DNA from: a virus
IMG/VR virus record: IMGVR_UViG_3300050821_008367
Span: 1 to 63,902 of that record
Direction: 5' to 3' (one strand)
Length of the DNA stretch: 63,902 nucleotides
In this document: positions 25,187-34,167 of the stretch, one piece after another
Position numbering within the stretch: position 1 is the stretch's first letter
Layout of the letters: the number at the start of each line of letters is the position of its first letter
Notes under the pieces: generated by a model
Told to the model about the DNA's origin: nothing
What the model saw: only the letters and a program-made list of their open reading frames with translations
The model's database searches: none
Position numbers and translations under genes: made by a program

Positions 25187-26263
25187 CTATGGGTGGTAAG
25201 TGAAGACATCGGCCTGCACGGTGCCGTAGCTGCCGCAATTGAATGTGCAGTAGACGCTGTAGCTGATGGTCGTAGCGGTTTTGGAGGTGACAACGATGCC
25301 GATGGAAGCCGCTGCGCTACTGGTCACCTGGAGAAGGGCCGCATATGCACTGTCAGCGTACCCGCCACCCGAAAGCGTGATAGATCCTGTGCAGTTCGCG
25401 TCAGTGGAAGTCGTAGGCGTGCACACGCTCGTGTTGACCATCACGATGGTCTTGCTTGCCAACAGCGGCGCGAAGCACCCCTGCGCCGTTCCGTTCGCCG
25501 CTATGCCGGTCGTCGCATTGTTGGCGGAGCAGTTCGAGGGAGACGCGGCCAGCGCGCTCGCCGTAGCGGCATTCGAGCTGATGTTCGCCGCCAGGTCGAC
25601 ATTGGTCCGAGACGGGGACGGGGAATCGGACAACACAAAGTTCGTGCTGAAGTTGTTCACCGACTCCTGCGGCATCGGCGTGCCATTGGTTTCATCGGTC
25701 TGGTAGTAGAGCGTCGCCGGCGTCGGGAGATTGAAACAGAGGGCATTCCAGTGGATATCGAGCCCGTAGGCATACTGGGTCGATGGATTGCAGGCCGCGC
25801 CAAGGGTCTGCTCCGCAGTCGCAGTGCTTGAGTTCCCCGTAAGTGGGCCGACAAAGCTTGTTGCCTGCCATGTGCCGGTGACCACGCCGCCCGCGGCCCA
25901 GTTGTCGGCGAGTGTCACGTCCGGAACAAAGTAGCTTCCGTAAGATGATCCGATCAGTAGGCCGTAATGGCCGACCGGCGCACAGAAGTAGTAATTGCCG
26001 CCGACGTCCGAGGTGTACGGCGTCAATGCAGTAGTCGGCGAAAAGGTCGTCAGCGTCGTATCGGCGTATGTCTGAACGATGTGCGCGGAGCAGTTTGAAA
26101 TCGTCGAACCCGGCGTACAGAGCGTGATGGTGGCAAACGGAATCGGAGCAATCAGGCCGTTCGATATGGTCTGGGCAACATTGTTGATGCACACGCCCAC
26201 CGGCGCCGCGACCGCGACAAGTTGCGCCGCGAAGAGCAGCGCGAGGCTGAGAAGCTTTTTCAT
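25187..26263 (-). CDS. Secreted Cys-containing fibre-like protein
   Basis: 358 residues from MKKLLSLALL (TGATG overlap with the upstream gene; a GTG lies one codon earlier). Signal peptide ending VAVAA. The mature part begins with a transthyretin/carboxypeptidase-regulatory-like segment (TITLCTPGS...YTSDVGGNYYFCAPVGHYGL) and continues as a low-complexity Ala/Ser/Thr region, ending in a beta domain. No enzyme motif seen. Probably a structural surface or fibre component. Confidence 0.65.
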   Translation of the reverse strand: MKKLLSLALLFAAQLVAVAAPVGVCINNVAQTISNGLIAPIPFATITLCTPGSTISNCSAHIVQTYADTTLTTFSPTTALTPYTSDVGGNYYFCAPVGHYGLLIGSSYGSYFVPDVTLADNWAAGGVVTGTWQATSFVGPLTGNSSTATAEQTLGAACNPSTQYAYGLDIHWNALCFNLPTPATLYYQTDETNGTPMPQESVNNFSTNFVLSDSPSPSRTNVDLAANISSNAATASALAASPSNCSANNATTGIAANGTAQGCFAPLLASKTIVMVNTSVCTPTTSTDANCTGSITLSGGGYADSAYAALLQVTSSAAASIGIVVTSKTATTISYSVYCTFNCGSYGTVQADVFTYHP

Positions 26264-26529
26264 CACACGATCCTTGGCTTGTCAGGATGGACGATGCGCC
26301 CCTGCTGTTCCTGGCCCACAATCTGCACGGTCAACGTTTTGCGGCAGGCCGGGTTTCCGCAGAAGGCGAGCGAAGCAATCTGACCCTTGGGGAAGACCTG
26401 GAACATCAGCGACAGCTTGAGCGGATCTTCACCGCAATAGGGGCAGACTGGCAGTACTACGGGCGGTGCAGCGGGTGCTTCCTGCGCTGCTTCCTGGACC
26501 AGACCTTGAACTTCGGCGACTTCCTGCAT
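26263..26529 (-). CDS. Small zinc-ribbon protein
   Basis: 88 residues from MQEVAEVQGL, with GGGGAG 10 nt upstream. VCPYCGEDP and FCGNPACRK give a four-Cys zinc site; the N-terminus is Ala/Pro/Gln-rich. Unknown role. It lies right after a terminator hairpin, so it may open the transcript of the secreted-protein module. Confidence 0.65.
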   Translation of the reverse strand: MQEVAEVQGLVQEAAQEAPAAPPVVLPVCPYCGEDPLKLSLMFQVFPKGQIASLAFCGNPACRKTLTVQIVGQEQQGRIVHPDKPRIV

Positions 26530-26540
26530 GCGTTTCTCTC

Positions 26541-26600
26541 CCCAAAAAGAAACGGCTCGCCAAAGTGCCACTCTTGATAAGTGAGCACTCTGACGAGCCG
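26541..26600 (-). terminator. Terminator hairpin with TTATCAA in the loop
   Basis: Outer stem CGGCTCG/CGAGCCG (26553-26559 with 26594-26600), middle stem AGTGC/GCACT, inner stem CACT/AGTG, and an apical loop containing the TTGATAA heptamer (26574-26580). The minus strand continues with TTTCTTTTT, giving a leftward terminator after tail gene I. The plus strand also has CGGTTTTT, so it may work both ways. Confidence 0.75.
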
Positions 26601-26642
26601 CGGTTTTTCCGCTTGCTCTTCGGGGTGATTATAGCCCAGCTT

Positions 26643-27770
26643 TTAGTAGCGGTAGAAGGCTAAGTGGACCGTGCTGGTCGGGGGCGCCGTGGTGTAAGTT
26701 ATCGTGGCTCCGGAAAGGGTGTAATCGAGGCCCTGTTTCATGAGTTGATAACCCGTGTAAAGCTTCAGGCTAAGTGCCGGGTTCGGCGCCTGCGGGAGGG
26801 TGAAAACCGTGTTCGAACCGTTGACCAGGCCTGCCGGCGTGATGTAATCCGCGAAGTTTGGCGTCGTGCCGGCGCCCGCATAGGTTCCGAAGGCCAGGAA
26901 GGAATCAGTGCCGATTGGCACCGTCGGCGTGATCACATTGCCCGAGATCGTGTAGTCCGCCGAAGAGGAGAGCGTTACGGCATCGAGCACGCTGCGCGCT
27001 GGTTTGAAGAAGTTCGCGATCGCGGTGACGAAGCCAAGTTGAGCCGTCGTCAGGCCTGGAGTCTGCAACAAGCCGTTGCGGTAGAGTTCGAGGTTGATTG
27101 GAACTTGCGGCAGGACTAACGTTGGACCCGAGACCGTCGGCACCACGGAATCAAAGTAGAGCGGCGTCGAAGTGCCGGACCGGTAGAGGCTCGATACCAG
27201 CGACCCCAAGACCGGTGCGAAGGTTGTCGTGAGGGCAAGCGACGAGACGGTGTAATCAGTGGTCGGCCGGAGCATCAGCCCGTTGTAGAACGCTCGCAGT
27301 GAATTGCCCGTCGGAAGCGCCCGCAACGTAAAGTTCCGGTTCACGCCATTGATAAGCCCGATGGGTGCCTGAAATGAACCACTGACCCCGACCCGGAATG
27401 CGGCCCATCCCTGGCTGGACGGGTAAGAGGATCCGCCCCATGAGGCCTGGCCCTCGAGTAGCGTCGCATAAACGCCGCACAGCGCGAGCGCTGTCTTCAG
27501 CGCCCATGGCGTTCCCAAGCGCTGGTGCAGCGGGATCGCGTTCTGGAGAATCGCCTGCTGTGTTGCCCCGAGGCTCTGCATGGCGGGCGCCGGAATGCTC
27601 ATGTCCAACTGCCATGTCATGTAGGGCAGGATCGATGCCGGCAGGTTGTTGCCCAGCGTCATCACCAGCAGTGGCGTCAGGTCCAAAGCCTGAAGGCGCG
27701 CCGAAAGTTGCAGATGCGCCTGGGTGCGCTGGTCATTGATGACGGATGCCGGAGTGAGGGTCGTCGCCAT
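26643..27770 (-). CDS. I: Tail protein I (P2 gpI-like) with extra C-terminal domains
   Basis: 375 residues. The first 120 residues match P2 gpI (ILPYMTWQLD, ...PLHQRLGTPWALKTALALCG). The remaining 250 residues contain repeated segments of the type xPxGxINGxNxxFTLxxxP...LxxYxNG, usually seen on phage receptor-binding or capsid-decorating proteins. Baseplate component between J and fibres. P2 gpI is about 176 residues, so this protein is fused to additional beta domains that may do receptor binding themselves. Confidence 0.85.
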   Translation of the reverse strand: MATTLTPASVINDQRTQAHLQLSARLQALDLTPLLVMTLGNNLPASILPYMTWQLDMSIPAPAMQSLGATQQAILQNAIPLHQRLGTPWALKTALALCGVYATLLEGQASWGGSSYPSSQGWAAFRVGVSGSFQAPIGLINGVNRNFTLRALPTGNSLRAFYNGLMLRPTTDYTVSSLALTTTFAPVLGSLVSSLYRSGTSTPLYFDSVVPTVSGPTLVLPQVPINLELYRNGLLQTPGLTTAQLGFVTAIANFFKPARSVLDAVTLSSSADYTISGNVITPTVPIGTDSFLAFGTYAGAGTTPNFADYITPAGLVNGSNTVFTLPQAPNPALSLKLYTGYQLMKQGLDYTLSGATITYTTAPPTSTVHLAFYRY

Positions 27771-27774
27771 GGCG

Positions 27775-29055
27775 TTAGCTCACCGGCTGGTTCTTTGTTC
27801 CGAGAACAATCGTCAGGTTGATGGTGGTACAGTTCGCCCACTGGCCTGCAGTCAGGACAAAGCTGCCGTCCGAGGATGGCGTTAGAGGCGATCCTCCGAT
27901 GTTCGCCGTCAGGGTGAGCTGCATGTCGTATACGCCGGCGACCGAAAGCGCTGCGGTCCACTGGGCCGGCACGATGTCCTGTGCGATGCGGGCGGCGAGG
28001 GAAAGCATCATGGCCTGCGCCGCCGCAGTGATGCCTGCCGCCACGGTGGCGTAGTCGACGTTCGCGTAAAGCGTGATGGCACCCGTCACGGTGTAATCGA
28101 CTTCGGTGACCGGAAGCACCGAAACGGTGTCGCAGATCGGACGGACCGTATCGGCATTGAGGGTCGACTGGACAGCCGAGAGCAGCGCACCTGAAGGGAT
28201 TCCAGTGTTGTTTGGATAGGCCGCCGGCTGCGTTGCCGGGCCTGTGAGGATGTAGACGTTCACGGTACCGGGTACCGGCGTCACGACCTGCGCGTCGACG
28301 ATAGTCGAGCTGACGCCAAGCGCCAGGGATCGGTACTGCCCCGACGGGCCCGCAGTCGTGAGGTTGTTCGGCGCCGCCTGGATCCGCGAGCGGTAGTGGT
28401 TGTCGCCGGCGGTTGTTCCGGCCGTTTCCCCGTCCGATCCGTTGCCCGTCGTGGCCGTATTCGAAACCGAGGCCACCAGCGCATTGGTCGTCAGAGGGAT
28501 GTTGACCGTTCCGGCCAGGTATCCGTTGCCTGCAGCGCCGGGCGTTGCGCAGGTTGCCGCCACGGTGCCGGTGGTCTGCCCGGCCGGGATCACCAGCGCG
28601 GCCGTGGTCGAGAACGTGAAGGCGCCGTCGCTGGTGCCGGCGTTGTATCCGGCGGCGATTGTGGTCGAAGTTCCCTGTGGACCGGTGAGGGTGATCAGAA
28701 GCGTAGTCGTCGCCGGCTGGGCCGGTTGCCGGGGCACGTTGAAGAGCTGCCCGATGTAGTCGAGCATCGGATACACGGCAAACGCGAGCAGGTTCTGCTG
28801 GCCGCAGTACTGGACTGCGTTCCGGATCAGCGATTCGCGGTAAGCATACAGGTTGATAAGCAGCTGCTCGACCTGCGCGGGGTAGAGGGTGCGGCCGGTT
28901 GCGCTCTCGAAAGAGGCGATCATGTCATTCAGGATCGAAGTTACATTCAGGCCGTCCGCGTCATTTACGAAGGTCGGCGAGGGAAGGTTGACCGGGACCT
29001 TTTGAGGGGTTCCACTTACGGCCGGGATCGAATTGCTCGGGACTATTACGGGCAA
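27775..29055 (-). CDS. J: Baseplate protein J
   Basis: 426 residues. TGRTLYPAQVEQLLINLYAY, LLAFAVYPMLDYIGQLFNVP and the two beta domains followed by GDNHYRSRIQAAP identify the P2 gpJ/Mu gp47 baseplate wedge family. Longer than P2 J (302 residues) owing to a Thr/Gly-rich middle part. It precedes I in the normal P2 order (W, J, I). Confidence 0.92.
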   Translation of the reverse strand: MPVIVPSNSIPAVSGTPQKVPVNLPSPTFVNDADGLNVTSILNDMIASFESATGRTLYPAQVEQLLINLYAYRESLIRNAVQYCGQQNLLAFAVYPMLDYIGQLFNVPRQPAQPATTTLLITLTGPQGTSTTIAAGYNAGTSDGAFTFSTTAALVIPAGQTTGTVAATCATPGAAGNGYLAGTVNIPLTTNALVASVSNTATTGNGSDGETAGTTAGDNHYRSRIQAAPNNLTTAGPSGQYRSLALGVSSTIVDAQVVTPVPGTVNVYILTGPATQPAAYPNNTGIPSGALLSAVQSTLNADTVRPICDTVSVLPVTEVDYTVTGAITLYANVDYATVAAGITAAAQAMMLSLAARIAQDIVPAQWTAALSVAGVYDMQLTLTANIGGSPLTPSSDGSFVLTAGQWANCTTINLTIVLGTKNQPVS

Positions 29056-29056
29056 C

Positions 29057-29503
29057 TTATCCCCCTACCGCAACGGTCGTTGTTTGCGTCCCAATGATAG
29101 CATTTGGCTGACTTATCAACCCCAAGTTAGGCTTCCACGTGATGGTCACGGTAAGTTGGCCGATCTGCTGAAGATTCGCCTGCACGGCAACGCTTTCGAC
29201 CGTGATTCGCGGCTCCCAGGTTGCAACCGCGCCATAGACTGCCGCCACGATGGCCGGGGTTGCCGCCGGAATCGGCATGTCGAGGAATTGCGTCAGGTCG
29301 CAGCCGAACGTGGGCCGGAAGGGGTCTTCGCCGGGGATCGTTCCGAAGATGATCTTGAGGCACTGATGCACGTCCGCGAGCGACTGCGTTACCTTGCCGA
29401 CGCCGGAGCCCGGGCCCGCGCCGGCCGTCGAGTCGAGCATCAGCGACCAGCTCGAGGACTGGATACTGCCGAGGGTCGCGTAGGGAAGCGTGGGCGTGCT
29501 CAT
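29057..29503 (-). CDS. W: Baseplate protein W (gp25-like)
   Basis: 148 residues. The segment DVHQCLKIIFGTIPGEDPFR then PTFGCDLTQFLD is the core of the GPW/gp25 family, the conserved baseplate wedge component that nucleates sheath assembly in contractile tails. Stop is 2 nt before the start of J. Confidence 0.93.
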   Translation of the reverse strand: MSTPTLPYATLGSIQSSSWSLMLDSTAGAGPGSGVGKVTQSLADVHQCLKIIFGTIPGEDPFRPTFGCDLTQFLDMPIPAATPAIVAAVYGAVATWEPRITVESVAVQANLQQIGQLTVTITWKPNLGLISQPNAIIGTQTTTVAVGG

Positions 29504-30141
29504 CAGTTGCTCACCTTCAGGAGCGCGCTCTCAACGGTGGCCGGTGTCCACGGAACCGTAGGCGTCGGGCCTGGCACGACACCGTGTGTATGGGCATTGA
29601 ATGCGGTCACCAACTTGCTCACCAGCGCCAACGCATCCGAAGCGATCGAGGATCCCTGCGCTAGAGAAACCGACGCCGCGGCCTTGATCTCGACGTTGCC
29701 GCTTGAGTCTAACTGGATCTGCCCGCCGGACGGTTGAGTGATCGAGGCCTGGCCGCCGGTGCCCAGCGTGATCTGCAGCTGGTGCGTGGACCGGTTGTAG
29801 TGCAGCGTCGTGCCATCCTCGAACTTGATGAGGTAGTCGGCAGGCGTGAGGCCCGCCTGAGGTGCGTCGACCGTGGACGCCACACTTCCGAGCACGCAGC
29901 CGTTTTCATCATGCTCATCCATCAGGCAAACGACCTGCTCACCGATGTCGGGCTGCCAAAAGAACTTGTCGTTTTGCGTCTTGGGCACGCAGACCGGAAG
30001 CCACCAGGAGATTACATTGTCGCGGTCCGGAAACTGCACCTGGACCCGGTAGGGAACAACCGACTCGAGCGCGTACACGATGCCCGTCCGGTAAGCCGGG
30101 TGCATCTGTTCCGTGTACGGCCCTGTGATCCTGTCTGCCAT
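29503..30141 (-). CDS. V: Baseplate spike protein V (gp45-like)
   Basis: 212 residues. An OB-fold N-terminal domain (GIVYALESVVPYRVQVQFPD, ISWWLPV, GEQVVCLMDE) is followed by a beta-helix and the C-terminal NAHTHG, the HxH motif that binds iron at the tip of P2 V/phi92-type spikes. This is the membrane-piercing spike. TGATG-type junctions with D and W. Confidence 0.92.
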   Translation of the reverse strand: MADRITGPYTEQMHPAYRTGIVYALESVVPYRVQVQFPDRDNVISWWLPVCVPKTQNDKFFWQPDIGEQVVCLMDEHDENGCVLGSVASTVDAPQAGLTPADYLIKFEDGTTLHYNRSTHQLQITLGTGGQASITQPSGGQIQLDSSGNVEIKAAASVSLAQGSSIASDALALVSKLVTAFNAHTHGVVPGPTPTVPWTPATVESALLKVSN

Positions 30142-31196
30142 CAGCCCCCGAACTCGTCCGAGATCAACTGCGATGCGTTTCCTGTGATTGTAGTGCGGAT
30201 TTCGAGCGCGGTGCGGTACCCGTCGCTCCGAAGCCGATGCTTGGCTTCCTGCACGATGAACTTGACCGAGTCGAAGGCGCCGAAGCCCGATAGCGAGACA
30301 GTGTTCCCGGCCCTGTAGAGCATCGTCCCGGGGATCACGATTTCGCCTTTGATCTGCTGCATGTTGGCTGAGTGAAGATGGGCCTGCGCGCGAAGGGTTG
30401 CCTGCTGCTGGTTTTCGATGCGCTCGACGATCTTCAGCGTGTCTTTCGAGGTGGAGTTATTCACCGGATCGGTGGCGAGCGCAGAAAGCAATTGCTTTGA
30501 CAACGGATCAAAGTAGGTAACAGCGCATGCTTGATAACTGAGCTTGCCGACGTGCTGCTTGTGAATGCGGAACTTAATGACGTTTGTCTTGTCGATAACG
30601 GCCGCTCCGGTAGGTGGCGGTTTGCTTTCTAACTGCGGCCGGCTATAAAACACCATCTGGTTCCCGCGGATGTTGAAGTCGTAGTTGTGCATGTTGGCCA
30701 CGCGATGCAGGAACTGAAGGTCATTTTCAAGCCGTTGCGTGACGCGCTGGTAGATCACGTCCGGGGTTACCGCATCCACTACGGTGGTCATCCCGTAGCG
30801 GCCTGCAATGGTGGAAGCGATCGAGGTCAGCGATTGCCCCTCCCAGGCGAAGGACTTGACCGTGCGGATCGGGCGCGTGATGCCGGCTTGAATGGCGCGC
30901 AATTTGAACTTGTCCGGCGGCCCTTCGAATTCCCACTCGTCCACTTCGAACAGGCCGCAGTTTGTCAGGTTTGGCGCGCCGCTGCTCTGGTAGCCGATGG
31001 AAAGGCTGACGGCCTTCCCTGCTGTCGGTGGATTGTTTTGGAATGCCTTCGAAGAGTCTTCGAGCATGACCTCAAGCACACTGGCCTTGCCGCCGATCGC
31101 TTCTGAGTAATCCACGTGTTCGGCGTGGGCCACCAGGTTGCCTGTGATGTTGATGCCGCCGTAGATCAGTTGCCATGCCGGGATTAAATTGGCCAT
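30141..31196 (-). CDS. D: Baseplate hub protein D (late control D family)
   Basis: 351 residues. LFEVDEWEFEGPPDKFKLRA, WEGQSLTSIASTIAGRYGM and LENDLQFLHRVANMHNYDF are signatures of Phage_GPD, the hub homologous to T4 gp27. It forms the ring between tube and spike. A TTGATAA heptamer lies within the gene at 30531-30537. Confidence 0.93.
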   Translation of the reverse strand: MANLIPAWQLIYGGINITGNLVAHAEHVDYSEAIGGKASVLEVMLEDSSKAFQNNPPTAGKAVSLSIGYQSSGAPNLTNCGLFEVDEWEFEGPPDKFKLRAIQAGITRPIRTVKSFAWEGQSLTSIASTIAGRYGMTTVVDAVTPDVIYQRVTQRLENDLQFLHRVANMHNYDFNIRGNQMVFYSRPQLESKPPPTGAAVIDKTNVIKFRIHKQHVGKLSYQACAVTYFDPLSKQLLSALATDPVNNSTSKDTLKIVERIENQQQATLRAQAHLHSANMQQIKGEIVIPGTMLYRAGNTVSLSGFGAFDSVKFIVQEAKHRLRSDGYRTALEIRTTITGNASQLISDEFGG

Positions 31197-31200
31197 TCGG

Positions 31201-31488
31201 CTAACCCCATGGAGTCGAAGTGGTCACCGGAACCGGTGGCGTGATCAGTGGCACGAACACCTGGACGCCCGCGACCACCAGGTCCGTAACGGCAATGCCC
31301 GGGTTGTTCAGGATCAGGTTGCCGAGCGCCGTTGGGTCGCCGTACATCTTGAACGCGACGCTGTCCCACCGCTCCCCCACGGATGGGTAGATGATGCCGC
31401 TGCCTGGTTGCGCCGGGTTGATGTATTCGGAGACGAGCCCGGGCTGAATGACACCGACGCCGCCGACGGGGATCACGACATTGGGCAC
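31201..31488 (-). CDS. X: Tail protein X (LysM-like)
   Basis: 95 residues. GERWDSVAFKMYGDPTALGN followed by LILNNPGI and VFVPL is the LysM-like GpX fold that stabilises the hub. Order U-X-D matches P2-like tails. Confidence 0.9.
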   Translation of the reverse strand: MPNVVIPVGGVGVIQPGLVSEYINPAQPGSGIIYPSVGERWDSVAFKMYGDPTALGNLILNNPGIAVTDLVVAGVQVFVPLITPPVPVTTSTPWG

Positions 31489-31489
31489 G

Positions 31490-32326
31490 CTACACCTCCC
31501 TCGCGATCAGGCTGGCCGCGATCGATGTGAAGGGGATCAGGTTCAGGCCGGCCTGCATAGCGGTAGAGTTGGCCAGCGTGGCCGTCAGAAGCGCCGCATA
31601 GGATGGCGCGGAGCTGATGCCGCTCACGTATGCCGCCGCTGCGGCGCCGGCTGTTGCGAGCGCTGCCGGAATGGTGCCGCCGGTCCAGCCGTTGGCTGCG
31701 GCCTCAAGGGTCGCAAGGCTGCTGGCCAATCCCGGGGCCCAGGACTCGCTGAGAGCACTTCCGATGGTGCGGAGTTGGTTTGCCACGGTGGTGAACCGCG
31801 AGACCGATACCGGCCCAGTCACGGCCGCTGGCGCTGCGGTTGCCGGCGATACCACCAGCGTCGAGCCGAGGGAGGCAACCTGCGAAGTCGTCAGGCCGGG
31901 CGGGTTTCCAACGGAAATGTCCTGCGGGTAGTTGACGACGGCCGCGGTAACCGCCGGGATCTCCGCAAGCTCGATCTCAAGTTCCGTGGCCACGATGGTC
32001 CCGTCGTCGGCCTGCCATACCATCTTGTCGCGCATTTCGATCACAACGTAGTTGCCAAGATTCTGACCGTTGCCGAACACGAGCGCTTGTGGCGTATGCA
32101 GTTCGGCCAATTGGGTCAGAGTGTCGAGCGCGGTCTGCGGGTCGCACCAAAGCTGGTGGAAGGTGATGCATAGCTGGATGTGTCGCTCTCCGTCCCATAT
32201 CCATTGGGCGATTGGAGGGGCACCGATGACGTACAGATATTCCCATTTATATTTCTTGCTCCGCTCCAGTTTGGTGGGCGAAGCGATGACCTGAAACGTC
32301 AATGGGCCGTACGCAGCGTAGCTCAT
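31490..32326 (-). CDS. U: Tail protein U-like
   Basis: 278 residues. The N-terminal 140 residues (SYAAYGPLTFQVIASPTKLE, IEMRDKMVWQADDGTIVATE) match the P2 GpU family. The C-terminal half is an Ala-rich extension. P2 U is about 159 residues. Located between the tape measure and X as in P2. Confidence 0.85.
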   Translation of the reverse strand: MSYAAYGPLTFQVIASPTKLERSKKYKWEYLYVIGAPPIAQWIWDGERHIQLCITFHQLWCDPQTALDTLTQLAELHTPQALVFGNGQNLGNYVVIEMRDKMVWQADDGTIVATELEIELAEIPAVTAAVVNYPQDISVGNPPGLTTSQVASLGSTLVVSPATAAPAAVTGPVSVSRFTTVANQLRTIGSALSESWAPGLASSLATLEAAANGWTGGTIPAALATAGAAAAAYVSGISSAPSYAALLTATLANSTAMQAGLNLIPFTSIAASLIAREV

Positions 32327-32328
32327 GG

Positions 32329-34167
32329 CTAGTATCCACCGCCGCCCGAAGGCTCAAGCCTTCCACGGAAACTTCTCCGCTCGTTGTCGCGGCCGTGCTC
32401 TTTAAGCCAATCCTCGAAGTCATCGGAATGGCTACGCAGCACCTGATGAAACAACTGCGCGGCCGCGGCGGCATCTGTGCCAGGGGCCACATTCACGGTA
32501 ACGCTTGGGTTGTACGTGAAATGCGGCGCGCTCGATGATTGAGAATTGATGCTCGCGGGATGCCCCTGAGTGGCTATATCAGTTATGGCTCCGTACGGAT
32601 TTCCGGTGATCACATCGCCGACGAAGTGTCCCCAATCGCCGATGCCCCAACTGCGCATGCTATCGACAGCCCATTTAGCGGACTCTACCACTTCATGGAT
32701 GGTGTCCTTGATCTTGTCCCAGTTCTTCCAAACTTCGTAGCCGACAAAGGCTACTGCGGCGAGGGCTGTGATGATCCATCCGATGGGGTTCGACTCGATC
32801 ATAAGACCAAGCGCCGCGCCCACCGATCCAATTCCCTCAGTGGCTATGAGGCTCATGGCTGCCCAGGCGTTGCCGAGCATTTCCAGGATGACCGGAAGTC
32901 TAATCAATACTCCGGCGAGCTTCACAAGACCGACGGTTATCTGTCCAAACTTGACGATACCGGCTATCGAGAGTAGGGCGGCAAAGCCCGTTATGAGGCC
33001 GCCGAGCGCGTGAGCTACGCGCGGATGGGCCGATAGAAAGTGATCGGCAATCTGCACAAAATGCGTCATGCCCTTGACAAGTTTAGTGAGATTTTCAAGC
33101 AGTCCGCTACTTGCAATCGTATCCTTTAGATTTTTGAAGGAATTTTCCAGCAACTGCATTTGCTGGTCGAAGGTCTTGGTGTGGGCATCAGAGCTTTTGG
33201 CTAATTCGCCTCCTGCATTATCGACTTCCCCATATGCCTTCTTCCAGTCATCCAGGTGGTTGATCACGAGGCCAATCGCTTGGGCCTGCGCTGGAAGGTG
33301 TCGCGTGAATTCTCGGACAGCGGCTGGCCCCTTCTCCTTCAACTTCTCAAGAGTTGCTATGAGATTAACGTGTCCATCGTTTGTTTTGACGACTTGAAGG
33401 CCATAGCGAGCCATTTCAGTCTGTCCGTCCTTACCAACTTTCAGCAATCCCTCGACTATTTGCTGCAGGATCGGACCGGCTCCGCGTATACCGCCAAGAT
33501 GCAGCCGGTTCGCCTCAGCTAGAAGAGAAATCATCTCAATTTGCCCGACGTTGTAAGTCTTCTGAACCGTTCCGAGCATCCTGAGGTCCATGGCCATGCG
33601 CTGTAAACCGGTAGAACCGGCCGGGAATCGATCACGCAGCACCGCCAGGCGGTCTCCAAGGAGTTGCATCTGCTCTGTGACCGGCTTGCTGGCATCGCCT
33701 AGGTTTTGCACGCCAGAGGCGAGAATCATTGCAGCTGTGGCGGCATCGCCCTTCATTACCACCGCCAAGCGTGCGGCGATCTCGGTCTGCTCTTTGAGTG
33801 ATCCGGAATCACCGAAGGTCTTATAGAGTTCAGCCATAGTATCGGCTATCTCTTCGGCCCCACCCTTAACCGGGAATACGGTGGCGAGTTCTTCGGCTTG
33901 CTCCTTGAAGCGAACTAATTCCTCTGTCCCGGCATGTGTAGCAAGTGCCAGGTCGGCCATGTGTTCCTGCATGGCTGCGGCCGGCTCTACCAATCCCTCG
34001 ATTGTTTCGTACCCAGCGAAGATCTCGGCCGCCGCGGTCCACCAACCGCGCGCGCTATTTGAGAATTCCTCGAAGCTCTCGTTGATTTTATGGAGCGGTT
34101 CCGTGATCTGATCGACGAGTTCGACCAGAACCTTGAGAACGGACTGTTGCTCATCGGCCATCGGCAT
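32329..34167 (-). CDS. T: Tail tape measure protein
   Basis: 612 residues (starts MPMADEQQSV; ATG at 34161 also possible). Long amphipathic helices, central hydrophobic segments (LGGLITGFAALLSIAGIVKF, IGWIITALAAVAFVGYEVW) and the TP901/P2 gpT-type N-terminal TAMP region (ELATVFPVKGGAEEIADTMA) support a tape measure. At about 0.15 nm per residue it implies a tail near 90 nm. Base composition here is more AT-rich than in neighbouring genes. Confidence 0.88.
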   Translation of the reverse strand: MPMADEQQSVLKVLVELVDQITEPLHKINESFEEFSNSARGWWTAAAEIFAGYETIEGLVEPAAAMQEHMADLALATHAGTEELVRFKEQAEELATVFPVKGGAEEIADTMAELYKTFGDSGSLKEQTEIAARLAVVMKGDAATAAMILASGVQNLGDASKPVTEQMQLLGDRLAVLRDRFPAGSTGLQRMAMDLRMLGTVQKTYNVGQIEMISLLAEANRLHLGGIRGAGPILQQIVEGLLKVGKDGQTEMARYGLQVVKTNDGHVNLIATLEKLKEKGPAAVREFTRHLPAQAQAIGLVINHLDDWKKAYGEVDNAGGELAKSSDAHTKTFDQQMQLLENSFKNLKDTIASSGLLENLTKLVKGMTHFVQIADHFLSAHPRVAHALGGLITGFAALLSIAGIVKFGQITVGLVKLAGVLIRLPVILEMLGNAWAAMSLIATEGIGSVGAALGLMIESNPIGWIITALAAVAFVGYEVWKNWDKIKDTIHEVVESAKWAVDSMRSWGIGDWGHFVGDVITGNPYGAITDIATQGHPASINSQSSSAPHFTYNPSVTVNVAPGTDAAAAAQLFHQVLRSHSDDFEDWLKEHGRDNERRSFRGRLEPSGGGGY

